This document shows positions 16,325 to 25,601 of a stretch of DNA of 64,000 nt, piece by piece (within the stretch, counting starts at the first letter, position 1; every line of letters starts with the position of its first letter). A program made the translations under genes and the position numbers. This DNA comes from Spirochaetaceae bacterium (lineage in GTDB: Bacteria; Spirochaetota; Spirochaetia; SZUA-6; DRHE01), in assembly GCA_020353535.1 (NCBI GenBank), contig CP070696.1:3018368-3082367 (forward strand). Reading direction: 5' to 3'. The notes beneath the pieces are model-generated. The model had not been told where the DNA came from and did not search any database. It worked only from the letters and a program-made list of their open reading frames with translations.

Positions 16325-17334
16325 CGGACCCGCTGTTGGTCGGTTCAGTCGTGCTCAGCCTGTTGTTTGCCTTTACCAATGGCATGAAGGACGGAGCGAA
16401 CGTTCTAGCCACGGCCGTCTCCTCCCGCTCTCTGGCATTCCGCCAGGCTTTGTGGCTGGTTGCCCTGGCAGAGTTCTGCGGACCTTTTCTTTTCGGGATT
16501 CCCGTAGCCCTGACCGTGGCTCGCGGCATTATCCGGGTTGAACTGCTTCCAAGGGATGTCAACTCTCTGCTCCTCGTTCTAAGCGGTATAACCGGTGCGT
16601 TTCTTTGGAACGGCTTCTGCTGGTTCCTCCGGCTACCGACCAGTTCCTCCTTCGCGATGGTAGGCGGTTTGATCGGTCCGGTTCTTTTCCGCTACGGACT
16701 TGCCGGTATTCCATGGGCCGTCTTTCTGTTAAAAGTGGTGGGAGCACTCCTGCTTTCGCCTTTCCTCGGATTTTTCTTCGGCGGCCTAGTTCACCAGCTT
16801 CTGGTCAGGATTCTCGAAAACGCCCCATGGAAAACAGTCAAGTACCTGAAAATACTGCAGGCAGGCAGCCTGGTCGTCCTGGGCATGAATCACGGGACCA
16901 ACGATTCCCAGAAAACCATGGGACTCATTGCCTTGGCGCTTTTTTTGAGCGGACAAACTCCACGCATGGGTGTTCCTCTCTGGGTTATGGCGGCGAGTGT
17001 CGCCAGCTTGTCCCTCGGCGTTACCATGGGAGGCACAAAGATCATCCGCACTGTCGGCTACGACATATTCAGGATTCGTCCCTATCACTCGTTCAGCGCC
17101 CAACTGGCTGCGTCTATCGTCCTGCTGTCATGCAATCTCAGCGGCGCACCGGTGAGTACGACACAGATTATCAGCTCTTCCGTAACAGGGGTCGGCAGCG
17201 CCCACCGGCGCAGAGCGGTGCGTTGGCAGGTGATCCGGTCGATCCTGCTTGCCTGGATCTTCACGATCCCCCTTGCCGGCGTGCTTTCGGTGTTGCTGTA
17301 CCTGATTTTTCGACAAATCAACCAAATAATATAG
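16321..17334 (+). CDS. Inorganic phosphate permease, PiT family (second copy)
   Basis: The protein has 337 residues and about ten membrane helices. PiT signatures are FTNGMKDGANVLATAV (residues 18-33) and, in the second half, GMNHGTNDSQKTMGLIAL, with LPTSSSFAMVGG and APVSTTQIISSS repeats. The HGTNDSQKTMG form differs from the copy at 7113-8039 (GANNVANVTG), so the two permeases belong to different PiT subtypes and are not a recent duplication. The GTG start overlaps the upstream gene stop. Placement under sigma54 and two-component control points to inducible phosphate movement rather than constitutive supply. Confidence 0.88.
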   Translation: MTDPLLVGSVVLSLLFAFTNGMKDGANVLATAVSSRSLAFRQALWLVALAEFCGPFLFGIPVALTVARGIIRVELLPRDVNSLLLVLSGITGAFLWNGFCWFLRLPTSSSFAMVGGLIGPVLFRYGLAGIPWAVFLLKVVGALLLSPFLGFFFGGLVHQLLVRILENAPWKTVKYLKILQAGSLVVLGMNHGTNDSQKTMGLIALALFLSGQTPRMGVPLWVMAASVASLSLGVTMGGTKIIRTVGYDIFRIRPYHSFSAQLAASIVLLSCNLSGAPVSTTQIISSSVTGVGSAHRRRAVRWQVIRSILLAWIFTIPLAGVLSVLLYLIFRQINQII

Positions 17335-17346
17335 GAGGATGATGTA

Positions 17347-17967
17347 ATGAAATTATCTCTGTTCCACAGAGAAAAGAAAACCGATTTTTATAAACTTCTC
17401 GTTGATCATGCCAGGACGGTTTACGAAGCCTACACCATCCTGGTTCGCGGCCTAGAATCAGGAGACAGCGGCGCGGCGGATCGCGTCTACTTTCTTGAAC
17501 GAGACGCGGATGACCTGAGAAGAATCCTGATAGATCGCCTGAACCGCACCCTGATAACACCGTTCGATCGAGAGGACATTTACGCCCTTTCCAGAGCCGT
17601 GGATGAGATCATCGATGCCGCTCAGAGGACGGTAGAGGAACTGCATATCTTCAACGTACAGCCCGACGATGATCTGATTGCCATGGCAAAGGTTCTCGAA
17701 AAAGGCACGCTGGAAATCTATGATGCTCTGAAGAATATGAAACAGTACTCTACAGTCGCTTTGGAGCACGCCAAGCTGGCCAAGGCCACAGAAAACCAGA
17801 TCCATCACATCTACCTTAAGGCTCTGGCGGACCTATTCGAAAACCCTCAGCACACGCCCGGCTATATGCTGAAGATGCGGGAGATCTATCGCCACCTCAA
17901 TAGATCGGCTGACAACTGCGACGAGGCAGCGAATATTATCTCTGACATTATCATAAAAACGAGCTAG
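17347..17967 (+). CDS. DUF47 family PhoU-like protein, partner of the second PiT permease
   Basis: The protein has 206 residues, all helical: LERDADDLRRILIDRLNRTL and DREDIYALSRAVDEIIDAAQ are the hallmark PhoU/DUF47 helices with conserved acidic pairs. An AGGAGGATG ribosome site precedes the ATG, 12 bases after the permease stop. It is the last gene of the operon and ends 44 bases before the convergent TIM-barrel gene. By analogy with other DUF47-PiT pairs it should modulate phosphate transport. Confidence 0.85.
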   Translation: MKLSLFHREKKTDFYKLLVDHARTVYEAYTILVRGLESGDSGAADRVYFLERDADDLRRILIDRLNRTLITPFDREDIYALSRAVDEIIDAAQRTVEELHIFNVQPDDDLIAMAKVLEKGTLEIYDALKNMKQYSTVALEHAKLAKATENQIHHIYLKALADLFENPQHTPGYMLKMREIYRHLNRSADNCDEAANIISDIIIKTS

Positions 17968-18010
17968 ACCGTTGCCAGCATTACCCTGTTTCCAAGAGCA
18001 ACTAAAAGTT

Positions 18011-18883
18011 CTAACCGAGATTTACCTCGTTCAGACGCTGGATACTCGCCAAAACAACCTCTCGTACGGGACTTACTTGAAAAAACTTGGTCGGATTCAG
18101 CTCCAATACGTAACATCCGGAGTAGCCGACACTCTTTAAATCCTCCATATTTTTCTCGACTGGCACTACACCGCTGTCGAGCGGCCAGTGCGTGCTGCCG
18201 CCTGGTCCGAGATCGTGAATATGGGTGTGGATAACGTTTCGAAGGAACTCCGCGGGGGGATTGGTACAGGAGGCGTTTTTCAGGATATTTGCCTGAGCAT
18301 GACCCCAATCCCAGCAAATGCCAACGGTTAAATCGCCGACTTCACGGCAGATATCGAGAACGCCTGTAAAGGAAGTGCAGGGATCGATTTTCCCTTTGGC
18401 GCGATTCAACTCCAGGGCGAAGCGGATCGGAAGGTTTTCCTTCCTGACGGCACAGGCAATCCTCTTCAGCGCCTCCACCGTTCGATTCCGATAGTCAATC
18501 GCTTCTCCCCGATCAGCGGAAAGGGAATGAACGGTTAGAATAATCGTCTCCTGGAAATCAGGCATTCGCCGCAGCAGCGATTCGAGCCACTGGTATCGAG
18601 ATGCAAGTTTTCCCCCGTCCAGAGAAGGGGGTAGGAAGGGATGAAGGGATGCACGCAATCCCGCGTTCCATACGCGCCGAACGGCTTCCGTGATCCGGTT
18701 TCCGGGAGCGTTTTCGCTGAAAAGACTGAGCTCAACACACTCGACGTTGTGCTCGCGCAGAGCCTTCAAGCCCTCCTCGACAGGTCCAAAAGCCGTTGAG
18801 AACAATCGTGCGACCTTCGAGTCATTTGTACCACACAGGTACTCGTATGGCAGCGAAACCCCTATCCCGGAAGTGAAAGCCAT
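18011..18883 (-). CDS. Sugar phosphate isomerase/epimerase family TIM-barrel protein
   Basis: The protein has 290 residues with AP-endonuclease-2-like barrel strands carrying metal ligands: RFALELNRA near 150, GICWDWGHAQAN near 200, VIHTHIHDLGPGGSTHWPL and CYVLELNP near 265. Members rearrange keto-sugars or inososes. It is the last gene of the importer B operon; the regulator stop is only two bases before this ATG. It therefore likely acts on the importer B ligand or its product, but the precise reaction is not readable. Confidence 0.72.
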   Translation of the reverse strand: MAFTSGIGVSLPYEYLCGTNDSKVARLFSTAFGPVEEGLKALREHNVECVELSLFSENAPGNRITEAVRRVWNAGLRASLHPFLPPSLDGGKLASRYQWLESLLRRMPDFQETIILTVHSLSADRGEAIDYRNRTVEALKRIACAVRKENLPIRFALELNRAKGKIDPCTSFTGVLDICREVGDLTVGICWDWGHAQANILKNASCTNPPAEFLRNVIHTHIHDLGPGGSTHWPLDSGVVPVEKNMEDLKSVGYSGCYVLELNPTKFFQVSPVREVVLASIQRLNEVNLG

Positions 18884-18885
18884 AT

Positions 18886-19773
18886 TTATTTGTATTTCTC
18901 CGAGTAGAAGAAACGGTCGCGAAGATCCCCAAGCTCTTTCAGGGCGTCCACAGCTTTGTTCTCCAGTTCTTCCGCGACTCCAAGAATCAAGGCGTTGGTT
19001 ATAGCCATCGGCACGAGTGGTGAGGGGAAGGTTCCGGCGGGCCCGCGTTCGGCGTAGAGAATATGGTCAGCTATTCTGGTCAGCGCAGGATTTTTGATGT
19101 CGGTAATCAGGATAACGGGAACATGCCTGTCAGCGAGAACGCCCGTGAGCCGTTTGAAGTCTATTGATGGCTTGGAGAAGCTGTATACCACCGCTAGATC
19201 GCGAGAGCTCAAAACGAGCAAGTGCTCAAATAGGTCTCGTCCGGAGACAGACACCTGGTGACAATGGAGCTTGAGCCGGCGCAGGCGGAAGTGGAGGTGG
19301 CAGGCCAAAGGCTCATCCGGTCCGATGCCGAAGATGTAGATACTCTCCGCGTCAGAAATCGCCTCGATGCTGTCCTTGAAAACAGAGTTGTCAACTGTCG
19401 AAATAGAACGTTCCAGGTACAGGATCTCCTTTCTGGAAAGCTGCTCGTAGGACAGGGAGTCCTGCTCGAGAACTTCGATGGAATGCTTCATCCTGCCGTC
19501 CGGAGATAGATAATCCCGGTAGTACTCGAACAGAGCGTGCCGGAACTCATTGAATCCCTGGTATCCGAGGGCTTGGGCGAAGCGCACAATCGTTGCCTGA
19601 CTAGCGCCTATTGCCGAAACCAGCTTGGACAACGGAAAGTAGATTACCTCGTTGATATTGGCCATAACGTAATCCGCGACCTGTTTCTGCCGAGCCGAGA
19701 AACTCGCGTACCTATCGAAAATAAGCTGGTTTATATTTCTGTTTTGAACCGGCAAATTCCCCCCGCCTTTCAT
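18886..19773 (-). CDS. RpiR family transcriptional regulator with SIS domain
   Basis: The protein has 295 residues. The N-terminal HTH_6 domain (FSARQKQVADYVMANINEV, then GASQATIVRFAQALGYQGF) is followed by a SIS sugar-phosphate-binding domain (IYIFGIGPDEPLACHLHFRL, LAVVYSFSKPS, PVILITDI). RpiR proteins sense phosphosugars. A TTG at 19755 preceded by GGGGGG is an alternative start giving 289 residues. It lies 53 bases downstream of the importer B ATPase on the same strand, fitting a phosphorylated ligand for importer B. A repeated TTTATTTCAT element upstream of the operon is its candidate operator. Confidence 0.88.
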   Translation of the reverse strand: MKGGGNLPVQNRNINQLIFDRYASFSARQKQVADYVMANINEVIYFPLSKLVSAIGASQATIVRFAQALGYQGFNEFRHALFEYYRDYLSPDGRMKHSIEVLEQDSLSYEQLSRKEILYLERSISTVDNSVFKDSIEAISDAESIYIFGIGPDEPLACHLHFRLRRLKLHCHQVSVSGRDLFEHLLVLSSRDLAVVYSFSKPSIDFKRLTGVLADRHVPVILITDIKNPALTRIADHILYAERGPAGTFPSPLVPMAITNALILGVAEELENKAVDALKELGDLRDRFFYSEKYK

Positions 19774-19825
19774 AGGCCAGGATATCCCAGCTCTGTTAAT
19801 GTCAGTATACGTGACATTTGATTTT

Positions 19826-20953
19826 TCAGCGGTCGAAGCCGAAAGAACATATCAGTTTTCCTGATTCTCCATGAAAAATATTTCCCCGCTTCATGCGAAC
19901 GCCCACCTGCATCTCCGGTTTTAGATCCCGGCACTGGTCTTCAGGACCTTTGACCATGATCTCCAGGTCGGTCTGTACGGCTTTCAAATGGACCAGCACC
20001 TCCGAACCCATGGGCTGTGTTGTATATACCAGGCAGAACAGTTCAGCGCTGCGTTTGCTCAACATGAGCTCAATGTCCTCGGGTCGGATATTCACGGTCA
20101 CCGGCAGTCCGTCAGAAAGTCCGGAACATTCCTCGAGCTCAACATTCAATGCGGGACAATCCCTAAAGATCAAGCCGATCTTGCCGTTCCGTCGGCTGAT
20201 CTGACCTTTGAACATATTGGTTTGGGGATTTCCCATAAAGTCGGCGACGAACAGATTGGCCGGAAAGTGGTATACCTCATAGGGGGCTCCTACCTGCTGG
20301 ATGATGCCGTCTTTCATCACGACGATCCTGTCGGATAGAGCCATAGCCTCAACCTGGTCATGGGTCACGTACACGGTAGTGGCCCCCAGATCCAGATGAA
20401 GGCGCTTCAACTCGGAGCGCAGTCTCATCCTCAACTTGGCGTCCAGGTTGGACAGGGGCTCATCGAACAGAAAGATCGCCGGCTCGGTAACCACCATCCT
20501 GGCGACGGCCACCCTCTGCTGCTGCCCACCGCTGAGCTCATGGGGATAGCGCTCTTCGAATCCTTCAAGCCCGACGATGCGAAGAATCTCAGCGATCCTC
20601 TGCTCCAAGACAGTCCTACCCAGCTTTGACCGTCTCAGCCCAAAGGCTATGTTCTGGCTCACCTTCATGTGAGGCCAGAGCGCATAATTCTGAAAAACCA
20701 ATCCCAACCGCCGTTGCCCTGCGGGAACATTGATTTTGCGAGAAGCTGAGAACACGCACTGATCGCCGATGTAGATCTCCCCGCGGTCGGGCTCCTCCAG
20801 ACCGGAGAGACAGCGCAGGGTAGTGGTCTTACCGCAGCCGGAAGGTCCGAGCAGGGTTACGAAATCCCCTTCGTCGATCGTCAGGCTCAAGCCGTCAACG
20901 GCCTTTACTTCGCCAAACCGTTTTCCCAAATCTCTGAATACAATTTTGCTCAA
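19826..20953 (-). CDS. ABC transporter ATP-binding protein of importer B
   Basis: The protein has 375 residues, starting at TTG 20953. Walker A GPSGCGKT is near 37-44, the Q-loop is in VFQNYALWPHM, the signature LSGGQQQR and Walker B FLFDEPLSNLDA follow, and the H-loop is THDQVEA. It ends in a TOBE domain (VTVNIRPEDIELM). It belongs to the FbpC/PotA/MalK class and pairs with the fused permease 18 bases upstream. FbpC-like ATPases of iron systems and sugar-phosphate systems are alike, so context rather than sequence decides the substrate. Confidence 0.9.
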   Translation of the reverse strand: MSKIVFRDLGKRFGEVKAVDGLSLTIDEGDFVTLLGPSGCGKTTTLRCLSGLEEPDRGEIYIGDQCVFSASRKINVPAGQRRLGLVFQNYALWPHMKVSQNIAFGLRRSKLGRTVLEQRIAEILRIVGLEGFEERYPHELSGGQQQRVAVARMVVTEPAIFLFDEPLSNLDAKLRMRLRSELKRLHLDLGATTVYVTHDQVEAMALSDRIVVMKDGIIQQVGAPYEVYHFPANLFVADFMGNPQTNMFKGQISRRNGKIGLIFRDCPALNVELEECSGLSDGLPVTVNIRPEDIELMLSKRSAELFCLVYTTQPMGSEVLVHLKAVQTDLEIMVKGPEDQCRDLKPEMQVGVRMKRGNIFHGESGKLICSFGFDR

Positions 20954-20971
20954 ATCGAAAGGCCTTTAAAT

Positions 20972-22765
20972 CTACAATTCGATCCGGCCGCCAAGACGGT
21001 TCAGGACCACATGCCCGCCTATAACGATCAACACGATCACCAGCATGATCGCATAGGCGTGTTGGATAAAATCCTGACTCTGGTACCGGAAAATGATCGA
21101 GGTCATCAGTGTGGTTTTCGGTGTCACTAGCAGCACCACCACGTCTAACACGCGCATCGTGGTGATAAAGGTGAGCAGCATGGCCGATAGGATACCCGAC
21201 TTGGTCAGGGGCATCACGATGCGGGTGAAGCGTGTTCCCCAGCGAATACCATGGACCACACCGGCCTCCTCCAGCGAAGGGTCGATCTGGTGCATGGCTG
21301 CGATGCCGGAGCTCGATGAATACGGCAGATACTTCACGATGCAGGTCAGGGCCAAAAGAGCAAATGTGCCGTACAGCGCCGGTATGGGTCCCCAGCGGCG
21401 GGCAAACATGGTTAAAAAGATTCCGCCGAAAGCGATGCCCGGAATCATATACGGCACGAAGGACAGATTTTCCAGTAACCTGGAGTAGATCTGGCCCCGG
21501 TTTCGAACCACCGAATACCCGATAAGAATCCCGATCAACCCGCTGAAACAAGCCGTGGTACCGGCCAGCAGCACCGAGTTCTTGATCGCTTTTAATATAA
21601 ATGGATTGCGAAAGATACCGGCTTGACCGTCGGCAAGCTTGAGATCGGCCTTGCCGATCCAGTAGTGCAGAGTCAAATTGTCCAGTCCATATTGCCCGGT
21701 ATAGCGCATCAGGGTCTGCCATCCGAGCAGTAAAAGTGGTCCGAACACGAATATGATCACGAACAACAGAACAAGGGTAGTCATGGGCCAGCGGAGCCTG
21801 CCGAGAGATACCGGTTTTTTCCGAGTTCCTTTGCCCTCCACGGTTACAAAGCGTTTGCGCGTTCCTAGAATAGCCTGGTTCATCCAGACCATGAGGGCCG
21901 TGGTGATGATCAGGATCAGGGACAGGACGTAGCCTTCTCCGTACAGACGGTTGTGCAGAGCGGAGTACACTCTGGTGGAAAGGGTGTAGTAGCGAATGGG
22001 GAGTCCAAGGAATGCCTGGGTGGCGAACTCGCCCAGTCCTTTGCTGAAGGTCAGAACAAATGCCGATCCAAGGGCTGGCAAGGCGATGGGGAAGGTGATG
22101 CGCCGCAGCACCTCGAAGCGCCCGGCTCCGAGCAGCTCGGCGCTCTCTTCCAGACGGGAGTCGATGTTGGCCAGGACACCCCGCATCAAAATAAAGGTAT
22201 ACGGGATGTAGTGCACGCCCAGAGCCACGATGATCGGCAAATATCCATAGGCGATCCACTCGGGAACATCTATGCCGAAAAGATAGTTTAAGAGTCCCGG
22301 AACTCCCCCGAAGCGTTTGCTCTTGAAGACCATGATCCAGGCCAGGGCCACGGTCCATGACGGGACGATGTAGGGGATTATCAGAACCACTGCAAAAAAC
22401 CGCTTCCAGGGGAGATTGGTACGTACAACCAGATAGGCGAGCAGCGATCCCAAACTGAGGGATATCGCCGTCATACCCACCGCGATGAGCAGGCTGTGCA
22501 GAGCCGGTCCGTAGAATATCGATTTGGCAATGGAGCCGAAAAGCACTCGGGTCCAATAGAAAACCGTCAACTGACCCTCTCGGGCACCTCGTACCAGGCG
22601 AGGTCCCGCCGCATCGAATATCACGGAGTTGACCACAATGTACACGAGTGGAATCAGCACCAGCACAATCAACACCGCAAGGAGCAGGAAGCCCCAGATT
22701 TTTTCCGGGCGCCTGAAAAATTGCCTGACTCGATACAATCGATCCGGCTCCGCGAGCTCTGCCAT
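20972..22765 (-). CDS. ABC transporter permease of importer B, two fused membrane modules
   Basis: The protein has 597 residues and about twelve membrane helices, the first near 20-45. EAA loops ESAELLGAGRFEVLRRI (near 190) and EEAGVVHGIRWGTRFTRI (near 495) mark two permease modules in a single chain, the same architecture as importers A and C. It shares low obvious identity with those two, so the three systems are paralogous families rather than fresh duplicates. It lies 47 bases downstream of its binding-protein gene. Confidence 0.87.
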   Translation of the reverse strand: MAELAEPDRLYRVRQFFRRPEKIWGFLLLAVLIVLVLIPLVYIVVNSVIFDAAGPRLVRGAREGQLTVFYWTRVLFGSIAKSIFYGPALHSLLIAVGMTAISLSLGSLLAYLVVRTNLPWKRFFAVVLIIPYIVPSWTVALAWIMVFKSKRFGGVPGLLNYLFGIDVPEWIAYGYLPIIVALGVHYIPYTFILMRGVLANIDSRLEESAELLGAGRFEVLRRITFPIALPALGSAFVLTFSKGLGEFATQAFLGLPIRYYTLSTRVYSALHNRLYGEGYVLSLILIITTALMVWMNQAILGTRKRFVTVEGKGTRKKPVSLGRLRWPMTTLVLLFVIIFVFGPLLLLGWQTLMRYTGQYGLDNLTLHYWIGKADLKLADGQAGIFRNPFILKAIKNSVLLAGTTACFSGLIGILIGYSVVRNRGQIYSRLLENLSFVPYMIPGIAFGGIFLTMFARRWGPIPALYGTFALLALTCIVKYLPYSSSSGIAAMHQIDPSLEEAGVVHGIRWGTRFTRIVMPLTKSGILSAMLLTFITTMRVLDVVVLLVTPKTTLMTSIIFRYQSQDFIQHAYAIMLVIVLIVIGGHVVLNRLGGRIEL

Positions 22766-22812
22766 TGATTCGTTTCCCGTGAGTTTTAAACTATGTGGCT
22801 GCTAAAGTACTG

Positions 22813-23988
22813 CTACAGTCCGAGCCAGAAATCCCGGACCTGCAATCCCTCCGCGTACACGTACTTGGGATCTATATACCAGCTGTACTTCTGCAGATCA
22901 TCGAGGCTGATGTCGAGCAGCGGTTTTACGTCGCGGCGGCTGGCCCATTGCCCCGGCACGAACCAGGGCTTCATGCCTGCTCCGCCCTCAGCATCCCCTA
23001 TCATCCAGCGGATCATCAACTTTCCCGCATTAGGGTGAGGCGCCTTGTTGGCCATGGTCAGATAGTTCTCCTTTGTAATACCGACTCTGGGCGTGAGCTT
23101 CCAGGCTATGGCCAGCTTCTGTCCCTTTGCATTGTCGCGCATCTTTGAGGATGCTACGCTCAAAGTAAGGGGCGGATCACTCTGATCCGGCGTGCCGACC
23201 GCTGTAGAGGCCGTTCCGTCCGATGTGGTCAGCACCAGATCGTTCTTCACTACCCGATAGATGAACTCGTAGCCCGCGTTTTGGATACCGCTGCTCAGCT
23301 TGATCGGCTGGCCGAACTCCTGCTGATAGGCTTTGGCCATCTCGTCTGCATGCTGAACCACGGTCTGTAGGAAATTCATGTTTTCCTCTGTCAGCATCGG
23401 ATCTTTCATCTGCACCTTTCCGCGCCATTCAGGGCGGGTCAGGTCCCAGAGGCTGTCTACGGGAGGCTCCGGATAGGTCTGGAAGTTGTAGAATACGACC
23501 TTCGACTCCACTGTGTGAACAAGAACGGGCGCCTGGAAATAGTCGGGGATTACATCCTTGGCGGCTTTGCCGTCGACCAGGGTCTGAGGAACGTAGTTCA
23601 CGATCAGACCTTGGGGGAGGAGCTCGTTGACCAGGGTGGGACCGCTTGACAGATTAAGAACATCGACGTTGAATACCCCGGCCGCCTGCTCGCGAGTGAG
23701 CTTCTCCACCTGTTCGACATCCGTCATGTCAAAGGCCTCCACTTCGATCTCCGGGTATTGAGCCGTAAATGTCTCCACGGCGTCGAAGATCCGGGAGGAC
23801 AGGCAGTAGACCACGACCTTGCCTTCCTTTTTTGCCGCTGCGTAGATGGCATCCCAGTCCTCTACTTCGCTCTGAGCAGCTGGGGTCGCAGCCGGAGCTG
23901 GTTGGGCTTCCTGGGTCCCTCCTGCCCATAATCCGAACAGAGGAACCAACGCTACGAGCACGACCAAACACAAAATTCTCTTAGCCAT
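22813..23988 (-). CDS. Periplasmic substrate-binding protein of importer B
   Basis: The protein has 391 residues. A Sec signal peptide (hydrophobic 5-21) has no lipobox Cys and is followed by an Ala/Pro-rich linker (QEAQPAPAATPAAQSE), then a class-2 periplasmic binding fold (GKVVVYCLSSRIFDAVETF at the first strand). It is longer than the binding proteins of A and C and diverges in the ligand region. It is the first gene of a five-gene minus-strand operon: binding protein, permease, ATPase, RpiR regulator, TIM-barrel enzyme. Divergent from it is a HAD-HAD protein, so control of both directions may be shared. Confidence 0.82.
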   Translation of the reverse strand: MAKRILCLVVLVALVPLFGLWAGGTQEAQPAPAATPAAQSEVEDWDAIYAAAKKEGKVVVYCLSSRIFDAVETFTAQYPEIEVEAFDMTDVEQVEKLTREQAAGVFNVDVLNLSSGPTLVNELLPQGLIVNYVPQTLVDGKAAKDVIPDYFQAPVLVHTVESKVVFYNFQTYPEPPVDSLWDLTRPEWRGKVQMKDPMLTEENMNFLQTVVQHADEMAKAYQQEFGQPIKLSSGIQNAGYEFIYRVVKNDLVLTTSDGTASTAVGTPDQSDPPLTLSVASSKMRDNAKGQKLAIAWKLTPRVGITKENYLTMANKAPHPNAGKLMIRWMIGDAEGGAGMKPWFVPGQWASRRDVKPLLDISLDDLQKYSWYIDPKYVYAEGLQVRDFWLGL

Positions 23989-24039
23989 GTTTTTCTCCTT
24001 TCCGCATTGGATTCTTTGGCTAAATTCAATTATGAACGA

Positions 24040-24079
24040 TTTATTTCATTTGTCAAGTAAAATGTATTGTTTATTTCAT
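24040..24079. promoter_or_regulatory. Direct repeat TTTATTTCAT in the importer B/HAD divergent promoter
   Basis: TTTATTTCAT occurs at 24040-24049 and again at 24070-24079, 30 bases apart (about three helical turns). On the minus strand a TTGACA between them (24050-24055) starts a promoter with an ATAATT or TAATTG -10 about 17-18 bases on, within or beside the first repeat. This is a good place for the RpiR regulator of the operon to bind; the protein-site match is inferred. Confidence 0.5.
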
Positions 24080-24118
24080 AGGTTTTGGGGTAGTCTGGTG
24101 GTGATTGGAGAGTGTTGG

Positions 24119-25555
24119 ATGCAGCAAAGGTATATTTTCTTCGACATGGGCGGCACCATCGACACCCACACCTATGATCGCGATTGCGGAGTTCAGGCGA
24201 CTCAGCGAATAAGGGAACTTCTAGTCAGTGTGGGGATCGAGATCCCGATGAATGATGATGATCTCTACGATCTTGTCACCCGGGGGCAGACGGAGTACAG
24301 GGAATGGCGCGAGCAGACCTACATCGAGCTTCCCCCTGAACGCGTCTGGGCCCAGTTCATCCTCAAATCCCAAGACCTGCGCCCCGATCAGCTAGGCGCG
24401 ATCGCAGAACAGCTGGCCTACATCGTCGATACACAATACTATCGAAGGATTTTACGTCCCGAGGTCCCCCGGGTCCTGGAAAAACTCAAGGCTAGGGGAT
24501 TCGGTTTGGGGATCATCAGCAACATACAGTCCAAACGCCAGGTCCCGGACGACCTGGAGCGCTACGGCATCAAAGAACTTTTTGATCCCGTCGTCCTGTC
24601 GTGTGAACACGGCCGGCGCAAGCCCGATCCGACGATATTCCATTACGCAGCCCGTCTGGCGGGGGTACCCACCAGCAGCTGTGTTCATGTCGGCGATCGG
24701 ATCTCCCGGGATATACTGGGGGCGAAGCGGGCTGGATTTGCTCTGGCTGTTCAAATACGGCACGATTTCACCGAATCGGATGAACCCAACGAGCCCAAGC
24801 CCGATGCAGTCATCGACAACATGAAGGAGCTGCCTTCTCTGCTCAAGGAGCGAACGACGGCAAGGATCGGGAATCATACGACCACCTGCAGATCGGATGC
24901 AATTCGGGCTTTTCTCTTCGATGCCGCCGATACGTTGTACTACCGGCCGGATCCTGGTCGTCGCTTCAGGGATTTTCTTCTACATCTTGGTCTTGAAGAT
25001 CACCTCCCGGATCCGGGTGATTTGCGGACACTGCAAGAAGAGGCGCAGTACGGCAAAATCTCAATAGAAGAATATCGCATCGCTGTCCTTTCACTACACG
25101 GAGTACAGAATCCGGAGGATCTGGCACAGGGGCTGGAGGTGCTCGGAGAGGAAAATCGCGATATTCGTTTTTTTTCAGGAGTCACCGAGACACTCAGACA
25201 TTTGAAGAATACGGGATATCTATTGGGTATCGTGACTAATACGGCGGTTCCACTCCACGAGAAATTGCTGTGGTTCGAGAGTGCCGATATCGGTTCAGTA
25301 TGGGATTGCTTGATCTCCTCCAAGGAAGTAGGCTTCCGCAAACCGGAAAAAGAAATCTATGAAGCCGCCCTGGAACAGCTCGGGGTGGAACCGGGACAAG
25401 CGGTATTTGTCGGTCACGAGGCTGCAGAACTCGAGGGAGCAAAAAAGACAGGATTGTACACCGTAGCTTTCAACTATGAAGAAGGAGTTGATGCGGATGT
25501 TTACATTCATAAAATAGATGAGTTGCTACATTGCACCAGTGCTCTAAGACCCTGA
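24119..25555 (+). CDS. Tandem fusion of two HAD-superfamily domains
   Basis: I place the start at ATG 24119 with GGAG eight bases upstream (478 residues); upstream in-frame codons have no ribosome site. Domain 1 (1-245) begins IFFDMGGTID with nucleophile Asp9, KPDP and GDRISRDILGA motifs. Domain 2 (262-478) begins AFLFDAADTLYY with Asp268 and RKPE, but its final motif reads VGHEAAELEGA instead of VGDxxxxD. In both halves the residue two after the nucleophile is Gly or Ala, not the general-acid Asp of standard phosphatases. The second half may be regulatory or perform different chemistry. It is divergent from importer B and followed by an MFS carrier and an IolK-like kinase. Confidence 0.8.
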   Translation: MQQRYIFFDMGGTIDTHTYDRDCGVQATQRIRELLVSVGIEIPMNDDDLYDLVTRGQTEYREWREQTYIELPPERVWAQFILKSQDLRPDQLGAIAEQLAYIVDTQYYRRILRPEVPRVLEKLKARGFGLGIISNIQSKRQVPDDLERYGIKELFDPVVLSCEHGRRKPDPTIFHYAARLAGVPTSSCVHVGDRISRDILGAKRAGFALAVQIRHDFTESDEPNEPKPDAVIDNMKELPSLLKERTTARIGNHTTTCRSDAIRAFLFDAADTLYYRPDPGRRFRDFLLHLGLEDHLPDPGDLRTLQEEAQYGKISIEEYRIAVLSLHGVQNPEDLAQGLEVLGEENRDIRFFSGVTETLRHLKNTGYLLGIVTNTAVPLHEKLLWFESADIGSVWDCLISSKEVGFRKPEKEIYEAALEQLGVEPGQAVFVGHEAAELEGAKKTGLYTVAFNYEEGVDADVYIHKIDELLHCTSALRP

Positions 25556-25601
25556 GCGTGATTCGTCACGGGACATTTGCTAGCCCTGGTAGTGCACGAA
25601 T

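Noticed and set aside
20895-22556. Long open frame of 553 codons overlapping importer B permease in another frame
   Set aside because: Composition is Arg/His/Pro-rich without motifs, while the overlapping frame has full permease features.
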